A stretch of DNA of 64,000 nt, from contig NZ_QLMC01000002.1 of NCBI RefSeq assembly GCF_003259745.1, positions 856,272 to 920,271 of the forward strand. The letters are read 5' to 3'. The notes beneath the pieces were generated by a model, which saw only the letters and a program-made list of their open reading frames with translations, ran no database searches and had not been told where the DNA came from. Position 1 is the first letter of the stretch, and each line of letters begins with the position of its first letter. Shown here in pieces: positions 42,869 to 51,993 of the stretch. A program made the position numbers and the translations under genes. This stretch comes from Larkinella arboricola. Its GTDB lineage: Bacteria > Bacteroidota > Bacteroidia > Cytophagales > Spirosomataceae.

Positions 42869-43732
42869 ATGAGACAGCTAAAAATATCCAAACAGATTAC
42901 CAACCGCGAAAGCCAGTCGCTTGACAAGTATTTGCAGGAGATTGGTAAAGTGGACCTGCTAACGCCGGACGAGGAAGTGCAGTTGGCGCAGAAAATACGC
43001 GAAGGCGACCAGTTGTCGCTGGAACGTCTGACCAAAGCCAACCTGCGGTTTGTCGTCTCCGTGGCAAAACAATACCAGAACCAGGGTTTGTCGCTGGGTG
43101 ATTTGATCAACGAGGGAAACCTGGGTTTGATCAAAGCCGCCCAACGGTTTGATGAAACCCGTGGTTTTAAATTTATTTCCTACGCCGTTTGGTGGATTCG
43201 TCAGTCGATTCTGCAGGCGCTGGCCGAACAGTCGCGGATTGTTCGTCTGCCGCTCAACCGGGTAGGTTCGCTGAACAAGATTTCAAAAACGTTCTCCGAC
43301 CTGGAGCAGAAGTTCGAGCGGGAGCCGTCGCCGGAAGAACTGGCTGCGGTGCTTGAAATTTCGGCCGCTGAGGTGGTTGATACCCTGAAAATTTCGGGTC
43401 GTCACGTTTCGATGGATGCACCGTTTGTGCAGGGTGAAGAAAACAGCCTGCTCGACGTACTCGAAAATGACGGCGAAGATAAACCGGATTCCGGTCTGAT
43501 CAACGACTCGTTGCGGAAGGAAGTGCAGCGGGCGCTTTCAACCCTGACGCAACGGGAAGCGGATGTGATCACCCTGTATTTCGGACTGAATGGTGAACAC
43601 GCCATGACGCTGGAAGAAATTGGTGAGAAATTCAACCTGACGCGGGAGCGGGTTCGGCAGATTAAGGAGAAAGCCATCCGCCGGCTGCGCCACACGTCAC
43701 GTTCCAAAGCGCTGAAAACCTATTTAGGGTAG
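42869..43732 (+). CDS. rpoD: Primary sigma factor RpoD/SigA
   Basis: 287 residues, the short primary sigma factor typical of Bacteroidota, lacking most of region 1.1. Region 1.2 ([20 protein letters not shown]), region 2 ([20 protein letters not shown], then [19 protein letters not shown]), region 3 and region 4 with [20 protein letters not shown]. It is expected to read the TTTG/TAnnTTTG promoters noted elsewhere in this window. It stands alone between pnp and menD. Confidence 0.96.
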   Translation: MRQLKISKQITNRESQSLDKYLQEIGKVDLLTPDEEVQLAQKIREGDQLSLERLTKANLRFVVSVAKQYQNQGLSLGDLINEGNLGLIKAAQRFDETRGFKFISYAVWWIRQSILQALAEQSRIVRLPLNRVGSLNKISKTFSDLEQKFEREPSPEELAAVLEISAAEVVDTLKISGRHVSMDAPFVQGEENSLLDVLENDGEDKPDSGLINDSLRKEVQRALSTLTQREADVITLYFGLNGEHAMTLEEIGEKFNLTRERVRQIKEKAIRRLRHTSRSKALKTYLG

Positions 43733-43754
43733 TAATTCTTTTTTAGAGTATAGG

Positions 43755-43820
43755 CCGGGGTCGTCCGAAAAATGCCGAGTTGATCTGCAACCACGGTTTT
43801 TCGGGCGACCCCGGTTTTTT
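43755..43820 (+). terminator. Long rho-independent terminator after rpoD
   Basis: CCGGGGTCG-T-CCGAAAAA from 43755 pairs with TTTTTCGG-G-CGACCCCGG ending at 43814, with only one non-Watson-Crick position (T-G), followed by TTTTTT. Confidence 0.92.
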
Positions 43821-43835
43821 AACCGGTAGACCGTT

Positions 43836-45578
43836 GTGGCGATTCATCAGCACCTGCTTCATTTAGTCGAATTATGTGTTCGGAAGGGAATCCGACAAGC
43901 TGTTATTTCACCCGGTTCGCGCAGCGCCCCCCTGACGCTGGCCCTCGCGCGTCATCCGGAGATCACCACCCGGGTAGTGGCCGATGAGCGGTCCGCCGGT
44001 TTTATCGCGGTGGGCATTGCCCAGCAGATTCGGCAGCCGGTTATTGTGGTGTGTACGTCGGGCAGTGCGGTATACAACCTGGCACCCGCCGTTGCCGAAG
44101 CCTACTTTCAGGAAATACCGTTACTGGTGCTAACTGCCGACCGACCGAAGGAGTGGACGCACCAACTGGATGGGCAGACCATTTACCAGACCGACATTTT
44201 TGGCAAACACGTCAAGCAGTCCTTCGAGCTCCCCGCCGACTATGTGCATCCCGACGCCCGCTGGTTTGCCGAACGGGTTTCGAACGAAGCCATCAATCTG
44301 GCCCGCACCGAACCGCGCGGTCCTGTTCACATCAACCTGCCCCTGCGCGAGCCCTTGTATCCGACAGCCGATGAAACGTTTGAGTTTGGTCCCGTCCGGG
44401 TGATTGAGCAACTGTCGGCGACTCCGGCCTTGTCGCCGGAAACCTGGCACCGGTTACAGGATGAGTGGGAGTCGGCGGAACGGAAACTGATTGCCGTTGG
44501 GCAAGGGCCGCACGATCCGGCTTTGCTGGCAATTTTGAAAAAAATAAGCGAAGAATGGCGGATTCCGGTCGTGGGGGATGTGATTTCCAACCTGCCGCGC
44601 AACGGCGAATTCATTACCCAGCCCGACGTTTTTCTGAATGTTTCGGATACGAAAATCCGGGAAGAACGAAGGCCGGACCTGCTGATTACCTGCGGTCAGT
44701 CGTTTATTTCCAAGCAGTTTAAACTTTTCCTGCGCAGTTACCCGCCCCGTCAGCACTGGCAGATCCAGCCGCACACGCGGCTGGCCGATCCGTTTCAGTC
44801 GCTAACCCGGCTGATACCGTATGAGCCGACGGCTTTTTTCGAGAAACTGTTTTCGGACATTGATTACCAGCGGTTTGTGAGCAATGATGATGAAACGGAT
44901 TCGGATAATTCGTTTCAGGAAAAATGGCAGACCCTGGACCGCAAAGCGACGCGTTTGGTGAAACGGTTTCTCATCGAAGAGACGGTATTTCACGAGTGGG
45001 CCGTCGTGCAACGGCTGCTGGATGCACTCCCAACCGACAGCCAGCTTCACGTGGCCAACAGCATGCCGGTCCGGTATGTAAACCTGAGCGGGCTGGATGA
45101 AAATCAGCGGGTTGAGGTGTTTGCCAACCGGGGTACCAGCGGTATCGACGGCTGTTTAAGCACGGCGGTGGGCGCGGCATTGACGACCTTGAAAACCGTT
45201 ACGGCGCTGATTGGCGACGTGGCTTTCTTTTACGACCGGAACGCTCTCTGGAACAATCTGGTGCCGAACAATCTGCGCGTCATTGTACTCAATAACCACG
45301 GCGGTAACATTTTTCGGATCATCGACGGACCTTCCCGGCAGCCGGAGCTGGATGCGTATTTTGAAACCAGCCAGCCACTTTCCGCGGAAAATACTGCCAA
45401 AGATGCGGGGATGATTTACCGTAAGGTAACCTCGTATTCGGAATTGAAGGCCGCATTACCGGATTTCTTTACCGAAAGTGATCGCCCTAAGTTGCTGGAA
45501 ATCGAAACAGACCGACGCACCAACGCCGAGCAATTTAGCCGCTACAAACACTGGGTGCAGGAGTTCAATAGCAACTAG
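43836..45578 (+). CDS. menD: Menaquinone biosynthesis enzyme MenD (SEPHCHC synthase)
   Basis: 580 residues, a thiamine-diphosphate enzyme that joins isochorismate and 2-oxoglutarate in menaquinone synthesis. N-terminal VISPGSRSAPLTLALARHPE with the catalytic Glu region ADERSAGF, LTADRPKEW, and the ThDP-binding VTALIGDVAFFYDRNALWNN and NNHGGNIFRI. The start must be GTG: an in-frame TAG lies 3 codons upstream and no ATG precedes the conserved region. No other men genes are near. Confidence 0.95.
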   Translation: MAIHQHLLHLVELCVRKGIRQAVISPGSRSAPLTLALARHPEITTRVVADERSAGFIAVGIAQQIRQPVIVVCTSGSAVYNLAPAVAEAYFQEIPLLVLTADRPKEWTHQLDGQTIYQTDIFGKHVKQSFELPADYVHPDARWFAERVSNEAINLARTEPRGPVHINLPLREPLYPTADETFEFGPVRVIEQLSATPALSPETWHRLQDEWESAERKLIAVGQGPHDPALLAILKKISEEWRIPVVGDVISNLPRNGEFITQPDVFLNVSDTKIREERRPDLLITCGQSFISKQFKLFLRSYPPRQHWQIQPHTRLADPFQSLTRLIPYEPTAFFEKLFSDIDYQRFVSNDDETDSDNSFQEKWQTLDRKATRLVKRFLIEETVFHEWAVVQRLLDALPTDSQLHVANSMPVRYVNLSGLDENQRVEVFANRGTSGIDGCLSTAVGAALTTLKTVTALIGDVAFFYDRNALWNNLVPNNLRVIVLNNHGGNIFRIIDGPSRQPELDAYFETSQPLSAENTAKDAGMIYRKVTSYSELKAALPDFFTESDRPKLLEIETDRRTNAEQFSRYKHWVQEFNSN

Positions 45579-45579
45579 C

Positions 45580-46626
45580 TTAACGGCAATGACGTGCTGC
45601 TTCTTCTTTTGCCAGCAGGTCACCCACCGTAACGCCCCGTTTCCACGCCTGACACGCCTGCGCCGGATCACCGGCCTGCTGGTAAGCCTGGCCCAGATAG
45701 CCATAGACATTTTCGATGGACGGATCAAGCCGTTCGGCTTCTTTTAAGGCCGTAACGGCTTGATTACTTACCTGTTGTGTTAAATAATACAGCCCAAGAT
45801 TGCGGTGTGCCCAGCCGTTTTGATCATCGAGTTTCAGGGATTGCTGAATCAGTTTCAGCGCATCGTCCGGGCGATTTAACCGGAGGAGCAGATAGCCTTT
45901 GTTGTTGAGATAATACGGTTGGGTCGGTTGCAGGGCCAGTGCGCGGTCTGTCAGTTGGAGGGCTTCGGCGTATTTTTGTTCCCGGCCCAGAATAAGTCCC
46001 AGGTTGTTGAACGCAAAATGCTGTTTGGGATTAAGCTGGGTGGCCTGCTGAAAATCAGCTTTGGCCAGATCGTACTGCTTCTGGTTGAAATACAAAACGC
46101 CCCGGTTGGTCAGGGCTTCGGCATTTTTGGGGTCCAGTTGCAGGGCTTTCTCGTAGGAAGCCTGAGCCGCGGGCTCCGCATTCTGTTTCACCTGAAGATT
46201 TCCCAGCCGCACATAATAATAGGAAGAATCCTGATAAACCGTCTGGATCTTTTTTAAGTCGTCGGCACTGCCCTTCAGATCGTTCAGGTCCGCCCGGACT
46301 TCGGCCCGGTTGAAATACGCCTGCCAGAATTCGGCATCTTTTTCAATGGCCTGGTTGTAATCGGTTAATGCTTCCTCCAGATTTCCCAGCCGGTATTTGG
46401 CCAGACCCCGGTTGTTGTAGGCATCGGCAAAATCCGGATTTTTTTCGATGGATTCATTGTAAAACTTGATGGCCTGGCGGTGTTCACCGGATTTGAGCGC
46501 TAAATTTGCCCGCTGAAAAAATACGACGGCTTCGCTGTTGTCCGCGTCTGAACAGGCCAGAAACAGGGAACAGCCAACCATAAAGGCGGAAAAGACATAA
46601 AGCCGATGGCGGAGTAATCGGGTCAT
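45580..46626 (-). CDS. TPR-repeat lipoprotein
   Basis: 348 residues. Signal with lipobox (VGCSLFLAC; Cys about 25). About eight tetratricopeptide repeats follow with the A-x3-YN pattern: AIKFYNESIEKNPDFADAYN, ALTDYNQAIEKDAEFWQAYF, ALQLDPKNAEALTNRGVLYF, ADFQQATQLNPKQHFAFNNL. It should be a periplasmic scaffold anchored to a membrane; partners are unknown. Convergent with menD, one base apart. Confidence 0.9.
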   Translation of the reverse strand: MTRLLRHRLYVFSAFMVGCSLFLACSDADNSEAVVFFQRANLALKSGEHRQAIKFYNESIEKNPDFADAYNNRGLAKYRLGNLEEALTDYNQAIEKDAEFWQAYFNRAEVRADLNDLKGSADDLKKIQTVYQDSSYYYVRLGNLQVKQNAEPAAQASYEKALQLDPKNAEALTNRGVLYFNQKQYDLAKADFQQATQLNPKQHFAFNNLGLILGREQKYAEALQLTDRALALQPTQPYYLNNKGYLLLRLNRPDDALKLIQQSLKLDDQNGWAHRNLGLYYLTQQVSNQAVTALKEAERLDPSIENVYGYLGQAYQQAGDPAQACQAWKRGVTVGDLLAKEEAARHCR

Positions 46627-46681
46627 TGGATTATGAAAATGCTAATCAATACGTAATCTAACACTGTTAACTTGCAATAAA

Positions 46682-46930
46682 ATGCGGTATATAAAAGAAA
46701 TTCCGCATCCGGCTTTCCGGGTGGGGCTGTACGTCTGGAATAACAAATACCTGATCAAGATCGAAGCGGGAATGTATGAACAAACCTACAAGATCAGCGA
46801 AATGGACGTGAGTTCCGAAGACGAAGTAATCCGGCTGGTGGATGAAACCTTCCTGCAACGGGTAAACGACCGGTTTGCCCAGATGCACGAAGATTTCCTG
46901 AACACCATCGAGCGGCACGAGTTCGATTAG
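46682..46930 (+). CDS. Conserved small protein of unknown function
   Basis: 82 residues. No signal peptide or membrane segment. The sequence (HPAFRVGLYVWNNKYLIKIE, AGMYEQTYKISEMDVSSEDE, then a helix VIRLVDETFLQRVNDRFAQM) has regular strand-helix structure and normal codon use, so it is accepted as a gene. Its 3' end overlaps the convergent M61 peptidase gene by 4 bases. No function is proposed. Confidence 0.75.
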   Translation: MRYIKEIPHPAFRVGLYVWNNKYLIKIEAGMYEQTYKISEMDVSSEDEVIRLVDETFLQRVNDRFAQMHEDFLNTIERHEFD

Positions 46931-48780
46931 TGATCTGTAACCGTCAGCCACTTTTTATATAAATTCATCTGCTCCGGCGTCGGACTGGTCACGGGCTGAA
47001 TCCGGTACGCAGCCAGCGGATTGCCGGTTAGTTGCATCGACAGCGTTTTGATCTGCCCGCTGCGGTTGACCTGCACCGAAACCGTCTGGCCCGGATGGTA
47101 CTGATCCAGAATTCGATCAAGATCGTTGCCAACTCGCAGGTTGTTGATGGAAATGATTTCATCGTTGACGTTCAGGCCGTTGTTCCAGGCCGGTGAGTCG
47201 CGCCGGACCGACGTAACCGTTAATTTGCCGTCGGCAAAGCGGGTCATGGCGCCGATGTAGGCATCCTGTTTGCTGGCGCTGGCGTCGATCATCTGTAAAC
47301 CCACCGGATTCAGAAAACCGTTGTAGTCGATTTTTTCCGTACCGAATACGTACTTCTGAAAAAAGTCATCCATTTTTCGGCCCGCTACCTTTTCCACGGC
47401 GGCTTGAAATTCTTCGTCCGTAAAACCGCGTTTTTCCTTTTTATAATACGTACTATATAATAGGCGCAGTACATCGTCGAGTTTTTTCTGGCCGTTGGTG
47501 CTGGTCAGAATCGCCAGGTTGAGCAAACCGCCCAGCACGCTGCCCTTGCTGTAATACGAAACCGTGCTGTTGACCGAGTTTTCGTTTGGGCGGTAATACT
47601 TGATCCAGGCATCCAGACTCGACTCGGCCACGGACTGAACCCGGTTGCCGGGCAAATTCTCGATTCCCGAAATCTCGCCCGCAAACGAGCGCAGGTACGC
47701 TTCGGAACTCATGAAACCGCTGCGCTGTAAAAGGGCGGTCTGGTAGAAACTGGTAATGCCTTCGGCGACCCACAGCAAATGCGTATAATTTTCGTTTTCG
47801 TAATCGAACGGTCCGAGGGCTTTGGGCCGAATCCGCTTGACGTTCCAGAGGTGAAAGTATTCGTGGGCCACCAGACTCAGAAAATCCTGGTAGAGCTTTC
47901 CGTTCAGAAAAGCGTTGCGGGTAACCTGTAGCGTTGTGGAGTTGGCGTGTTCCAGACCGCCCCCGCCCGCAGGTGTCTGGTGAATAATAAAGGTGTAATC
48001 CTTGCAGGGGTGTTCGCCAATAACGCGGTAGGTTTCCTCGCAAACCCGTTTCATGTCGTCGGCCAGTTTGGCGTCGTCGTAAACCTTGTCGCCGTAGATC
48101 GCCACGGTATGCGGAACGCCCGCGGCTGTAAACGAAAAGGTGTGGTGATTGCCAATTTCGACGGGACTATCCACCAGCACGTCATAATCGGCGGCTTCGT
48201 AGGTGTTGGTCTGTCCCGGCACGGCGGGCAAACCGGTTGCTATTTTCTTCCAGTCTTTATACGGTTGAATCACCAGCCGGTGGGGTTGCTGGCGGAGGTG
48301 ATCCAGGTACATAAAAATACTGGCACCGTTCAGATAGCCGTGGGAGGCATCGATAAAGCTGGTTCGAACGCTCAGTTCGTACGCGTACACCTTATAAAAG
48401 ATGGAAAGCTGGTCGGCGGTGGAATAAACCCGCCAGGTGTTCTTCCGGATTTTTTCCGAACGTACGGGTTGGTTACCCGCCGTGGCCCGAAAGCCTTCCA
48501 CGTTTTTGGCGTATTCCCGAATCAGATACGAACCCGGTGTCCAGACCGGCATTTTTATATCCAGGTAGCCGTTGGACGCCGTTTTTGAACCCGAAGCTGC
48601 CCCCGTCAGGCGCATTTCCACTTCGAAATAGTGCGTTTGCGGTTCGGGCATGGACAGGATATACGTAATTGAGGGAGAAGCGGCAACAGCAGACGTTTCG
48701 GTTGATCGAAGTGTTGTATTTGCCCCGAACCCCCAGAACGGTAAACAGAGCAAAAAGAAAAGCCAATGATTTTTTTTCAT
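46927..48780 (-). CDS. M61 family glycyl aminopeptidase-like metallopeptidase with PDZ domain
   Basis: 617 residues. Signal peptide (KKNHWLFFLLCLPFWGFGA), an N-terminal beta domain (VEMRLTGAASGSKTASNGYL, WTPGSYLIREYAKNVEGFRA), the zinc site HEYFHLWNVKRIRPKALGP with a downstream Glu in AEGITSFYQ, and a C-terminal PDZ domain (SVRRDSPAWNNGLNVNDEII). It should be a periplasmic peptidase with glycine or alanine preference in characterised relatives. A near-consensus promoter lies upstream on the minus strand. Confidence 0.93.
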   Translation of the reverse strand: MKKNHWLFFLLCLPFWGFGANTTLRSTETSAVAASPSITYILSMPEPQTHYFEVEMRLTGAASGSKTASNGYLDIKMPVWTPGSYLIREYAKNVEGFRATAGNQPVRSEKIRKNTWRVYSTADQLSIFYKVYAYELSVRTSFIDASHGYLNGASIFMYLDHLRQQPHRLVIQPYKDWKKIATGLPAVPGQTNTYEAADYDVLVDSPVEIGNHHTFSFTAAGVPHTVAIYGDKVYDDAKLADDMKRVCEETYRVIGEHPCKDYTFIIHQTPAGGGGLEHANSTTLQVTRNAFLNGKLYQDFLSLVAHEYFHLWNVKRIRPKALGPFDYENENYTHLLWVAEGITSFYQTALLQRSGFMSSEAYLRSFAGEISGIENLPGNRVQSVAESSLDAWIKYYRPNENSVNSTVSYYSKGSVLGGLLNLAILTSTNGQKKLDDVLRLLYSTYYKKEKRGFTDEEFQAAVEKVAGRKMDDFFQKYVFGTEKIDYNGFLNPVGLQMIDASASKQDAYIGAMTRFADGKLTVTSVRRDSPAWNNGLNVNDEIISINNLRVGNDLDRILDQYHPGQTVSVQVNRSGQIKTLSMQLTGNPLAAYRIQPVTSPTPEQMNLYKKWLTVTDH

Positions 48781-48835
48781 ACGGAAATGCGTGTACTTTC
48801 GTTTTCAGATGGTGGAAACCCGTTCTTACGACTTT

Positions 48836-48866
48836 CAAAAGTATAAACGAAACCACGATAAATAAA
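48836..48866 (-). promoter_or_regulatory. Promoter of the M61 peptidase gene
   Basis: Minus strand: TTTA (48866-48863), 19 bases, TACTTTTG (48843-48836). The -7 is exact and the -33 differs by one base from TTTG. It stands 56 bases before the ATG. Confidence 0.65.
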
Positions 48867-48885
48867 ATCTGTTTAACCCCAACGT

Positions 48886-51800
48886 ATGCGTCCGAACCCG
48901 TTTGGAAAGGCATTCCAATTATCGGTTTTAGTAACCTGCTCGGTGTTATCAATCCCGGTATCAGCCCAAAGAACCCTTAGTTACACCGAACCCGATGCTC
49001 TGTACCGCAATGGACTGGAGTGGTTTGAGAAAAATAATTACGCGGCTGCCCGTCAGGAATTCATGCAATACCTGGAGCGGAAAAAGCCCATCACCAACAT
49101 CAGTGATCAAAACGCCGTATCCGCCGAATATTACATTGCCCTGACGGGACTGTATCTGGACATTCCGGAAGCGGAGGTGCAGGTGGACCGGTTTGTGAAA
49201 AACCACCGCGAACACCCCAAAGCCGGGTTGTTGTACGGCGATCTGGGCAAGTACTATTTCGACAAGGGCGACTACGACCGGGCGATTACCTTTCTGGAGA
49301 AAGCCATCCGCAATAACCAGAATGCCTACGGACAGGCCGAGAGCAAATACCTGCTGGCGATGGCCTACTACTCCAAGCAGGATTTGCAGCAGGCGTTGCC
49401 GCTGCTCAACCAGATCAAGCAGGACCCCGGGCTGGAGCAGGCACCGGCGGCCTCGTATTATGCCGGGGTAATCAATTTCCGGCAGGGCAATTACCAGGAA
49501 GCGATTGGTGATTTCCGCCGGATTGAGAAAAACCCGACTTATCAGAACGAGGTGCCGAACTGGATTGTGCAGTCGATGTACAAAGGCGGACGGTATGATG
49601 ATTTGCTGGCCTATTCCCAACCCCTGCTGCAACGCAACCGCGGGAATGCTGCCCAACTGGCCGAAGTGGCGCTGTTTACGGCGGAGGTTTTCTATAAAAA
49701 AGGGGATTACGCCAAGGCGATACCGTATTATAAACAATACAGCAATATCAAAGGACGCAGCGTTCCGCCGGCGGTCCAGTTCCGGCATGGCGATGCCCTG
49801 TTTAAAACCGGGGATTATCAGGGTGCTATTGCGACGCTCAAGAATGTAGCCGCCGGAAAAGATACCCTCGCTCAATATTCAGCCTATCGGCTGGGGATTA
49901 GTTACCTGCAAACCGGTAATGCTAATTTTGCCCTGAATGCATTTGATCAGTCGGCGCGGCTGGCGTTCAACAAAGCCATTCAGGAAGAATCAGCGTTCAA
50001 CCACGCCAAGCTGCAACTCGATCTGAACAACGGGGGCGATGCCGTCAGGGAGTTTACCGAGTTCCTGAAACGCTACCCCGACAGTAAATTCGAGAACGAG
50101 TCGAACGAACTGCTGAGCGAAGCGTATTTTTCGTCCAACAATTACGGCGCAGCCATTGCCTACATCGAAGGGCTGAGACGCCGGACTCCGCGCATCAATG
50201 CCTCTTACCAGCGGATCACCTACAACCAGGCTGTTAACGACTTCAATGCCGAGCGGTATGAACAGGCGCTGGCCAATTTTGATAAATCGCTGAAATACCC
50301 CGTTGATGCCGATCTGAAAAATAACGCGCTTTTCTGGAAAGCTGAAACGTTCTCGGCCCAGCGGAATTACGACGAAGCCATTCCGCTGTATCAGCAAGTG
50401 ACCCGCAACGGAGCCGCCAACGCCGAATTGCAGGGCAAGAGCCTGTATGCGCTGGGGTATGCAGCTTACAACAAGAAAAACTACGCGCAGGCCATTACGT
50501 ATTTCCGGGATTTTATTTCCAAATCGGGAACCTCGGATAAGCAGGCGCTGGAAGATGCAACGGTTCGGGTGGCCGATAGCTACTTTGCGACCAAGAATTA
50601 CAACGAGGCCATGCGGTATTACGATAACGCCATTGCCCAGGGCCGCATCGACCGCGATTATGCCGCCTACCAGAAAGGGATGATTCTGGCGTTCATGGAG
50701 CGGGATACCGAGGCCAAAGCGCAGTTTGAAAAGGTGCTGACCCAGTTTCCAAACTCCCGGTATGCCGACGATGCCCTGTTCCAGATGGCGAACGTCGATT
50801 TTGAGAAAGGTGCCTATCAGGCTTCGATTCGTGGTTTTAGCCGGTTGATCAACGACAAACCGAAAAGCTACCTGATTCCGGCGGCCCTGCTCAAGCGGGC
50901 AACGGCCAGTACGAACCTGCAATTGTACGAACCCGCCATTCAGGATTACCGGCGGATTCTGGATCAGTACGGCGGTAGCCCGTCGGCTTCCGGTGCGTTG
51001 CTCGGCTTACAGAATGCCCTGAGCGATGCGGGGCGGGCGGATGAATTTAGCAGTACCCTGTCCTCGTACAAGAAAAACAACCCCGGCAGCACCGATCTAC
51101 AAAAGGTTGAGTTCGAGAATGCTAAGGGTTTATATTTCAATGAGAAGTACCAGCAGGCTATCACAACTTTACAGCAATTTATTGACGATAATCCCAATAG
51201 TCCGCTGGTGTTTGAAGCCCGGTATTATCTGGCCGATTCGTATTACCGGACCAATGACCAGGCCAATGCACTCAAGTATTATTACACCGTTATCAGCGAT
51301 AACAAGTCCGACTTTGTGACGCGGGCGGCTTCCCGGGCTGCTGATATTGAACGGCAGCAGAAGAACTATCCGCGCGCTGTTCGGAACTACCGCACGGTGC
51401 TGGCCCAGTCGAAAAGCAAGAACGAGCAGTCGCAGGCGGTGCTGGGTTTGATGGATACCTATTACGCAACGGGCAATTACGACTCTACGCAGGTGCTGGC
51501 GCGGGAAGTGCTGGCGATGGGCAACGTAGTGCCGGGCGCGCAAAACCGGGCGCAGCTGGCGCTGGGTAAAGTGGCGTATGCGAAGGGCGATTACAAACAG
51601 GCAACCACCGAGTTTGAAAAAACCATTGCGCTGGCCAAAGATGAGCAGGGGGCGGAGGCCAATTACTGGATTGCGGACATTCTGTACCGGACCAAAAAGT
51701 ATAAGGAATCCATCGACGTGCTGCTGAGGTTCAATTCTGATTTTGCAACACACGAATACTGGAAAGGCAAAGGGTTCATTCTGGTCGCTGACAACAACGT

Positions 51801-51921
51801 GGCCCAGAACGAACTTGCGCAGGCCAAGGCCGTTCTGAATTCCATCATTGAAAACGCCGAGAATCCAGAGATCGTCAACGAAGCCAAACAGAAACTAGCG
51901 GCTATCGACAATAAGAACTGA
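48886..51921 (+). CDS. Large periplasmic TPR protein
   Basis: 1011 residues. Signal peptide (FQLSVLVTCSVLSIPVSAQ), then about 25 TPR-like repeats filling the protein: LYGDLGKYYFDKGDYDRAIT, ALFWKAETFSAQRNYDEAIP, ALGYAAYNKKNYAQAITYF, ADDALFQMANVDFEKGAYQA, EARYYLADSYYRTNDQANAL. Repeats near the end resemble YbgF/CpoB-type outer-membrane-assembly TPRs. It begins a three-gene same-strand group with a beta-barrel protein (72-base gap) and an HU-CCDC81/SPOR protein, suggesting a shared envelope task (inference). Confidence 0.88.
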   Translation: MRPNPFGKAFQLSVLVTCSVLSIPVSAQRTLSYTEPDALYRNGLEWFEKNNYAAARQEFMQYLERKKPITNISDQNAVSAEYYIALTGLYLDIPEAEVQVDRFVKNHREHPKAGLLYGDLGKYYFDKGDYDRAITFLEKAIRNNQNAYGQAESKYLLAMAYYSKQDLQQALPLLNQIKQDPGLEQAPAASYYAGVINFRQGNYQEAIGDFRRIEKNPTYQNEVPNWIVQSMYKGGRYDDLLAYSQPLLQRNRGNAAQLAEVALFTAEVFYKKGDYAKAIPYYKQYSNIKGRSVPPAVQFRHGDALFKTGDYQGAIATLKNVAAGKDTLAQYSAYRLGISYLQTGNANFALNAFDQSARLAFNKAIQEESAFNHAKLQLDLNNGGDAVREFTEFLKRYPDSKFENESNELLSEAYFSSNNYGAAIAYIEGLRRRTPRINASYQRITYNQAVNDFNAERYEQALANFDKSLKYPVDADLKNNALFWKAETFSAQRNYDEAIPLYQQVTRNGAANAELQGKSLYALGYAAYNKKNYAQAITYFRDFISKSGTSDKQALEDATVRVADSYFATKNYNEAMRYYDNAIAQGRIDRDYAAYQKGMILAFMERDTEAKAQFEKVLTQFPNSRYADDALFQMANVDFEKGAYQASIRGFSRLINDKPKSYLIPAALLKRATASTNLQLYEPAIQDYRRILDQYGGSPSASGALLGLQNALSDAGRADEFSSTLSSYKKNNPGSTDLQKVEFENAKGLYFNEKYQQAITTLQQFIDDNPNSPLVFEARYYLADSYYRTNDQANALKYYYTVISDNKSDFVTRAASRAADIERQQKNYPRAVRNYRTVLAQSKSKNEQSQAVLGLMDTYYATGNYDSTQVLAREVLAMGNVVPGAQNRAQLALGKVAYAKGDYKQATTEFEKTIALAKDEQGAEANYWIADILYRTKKYKESIDVLLRFNSDFATHEYWKGKGFILVADNNVAQNELAQAKAVLNSIIENAENPEIVNEAKQKLAAIDNKN

Positions 51922-51993
51922 TCTTAAAATCAGTTCATCATCTCGTTCAACTAACTTTTATTCGAATCGCACCGGTTCAACCCGAATAACTGC

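Noticed and set aside
48961-50922. Two long minus-strand frames (about 304 and 310 codons)
   Set aside because: Antisense shadows of the repetitive TPR gene; the frame openness follows from the repeats.
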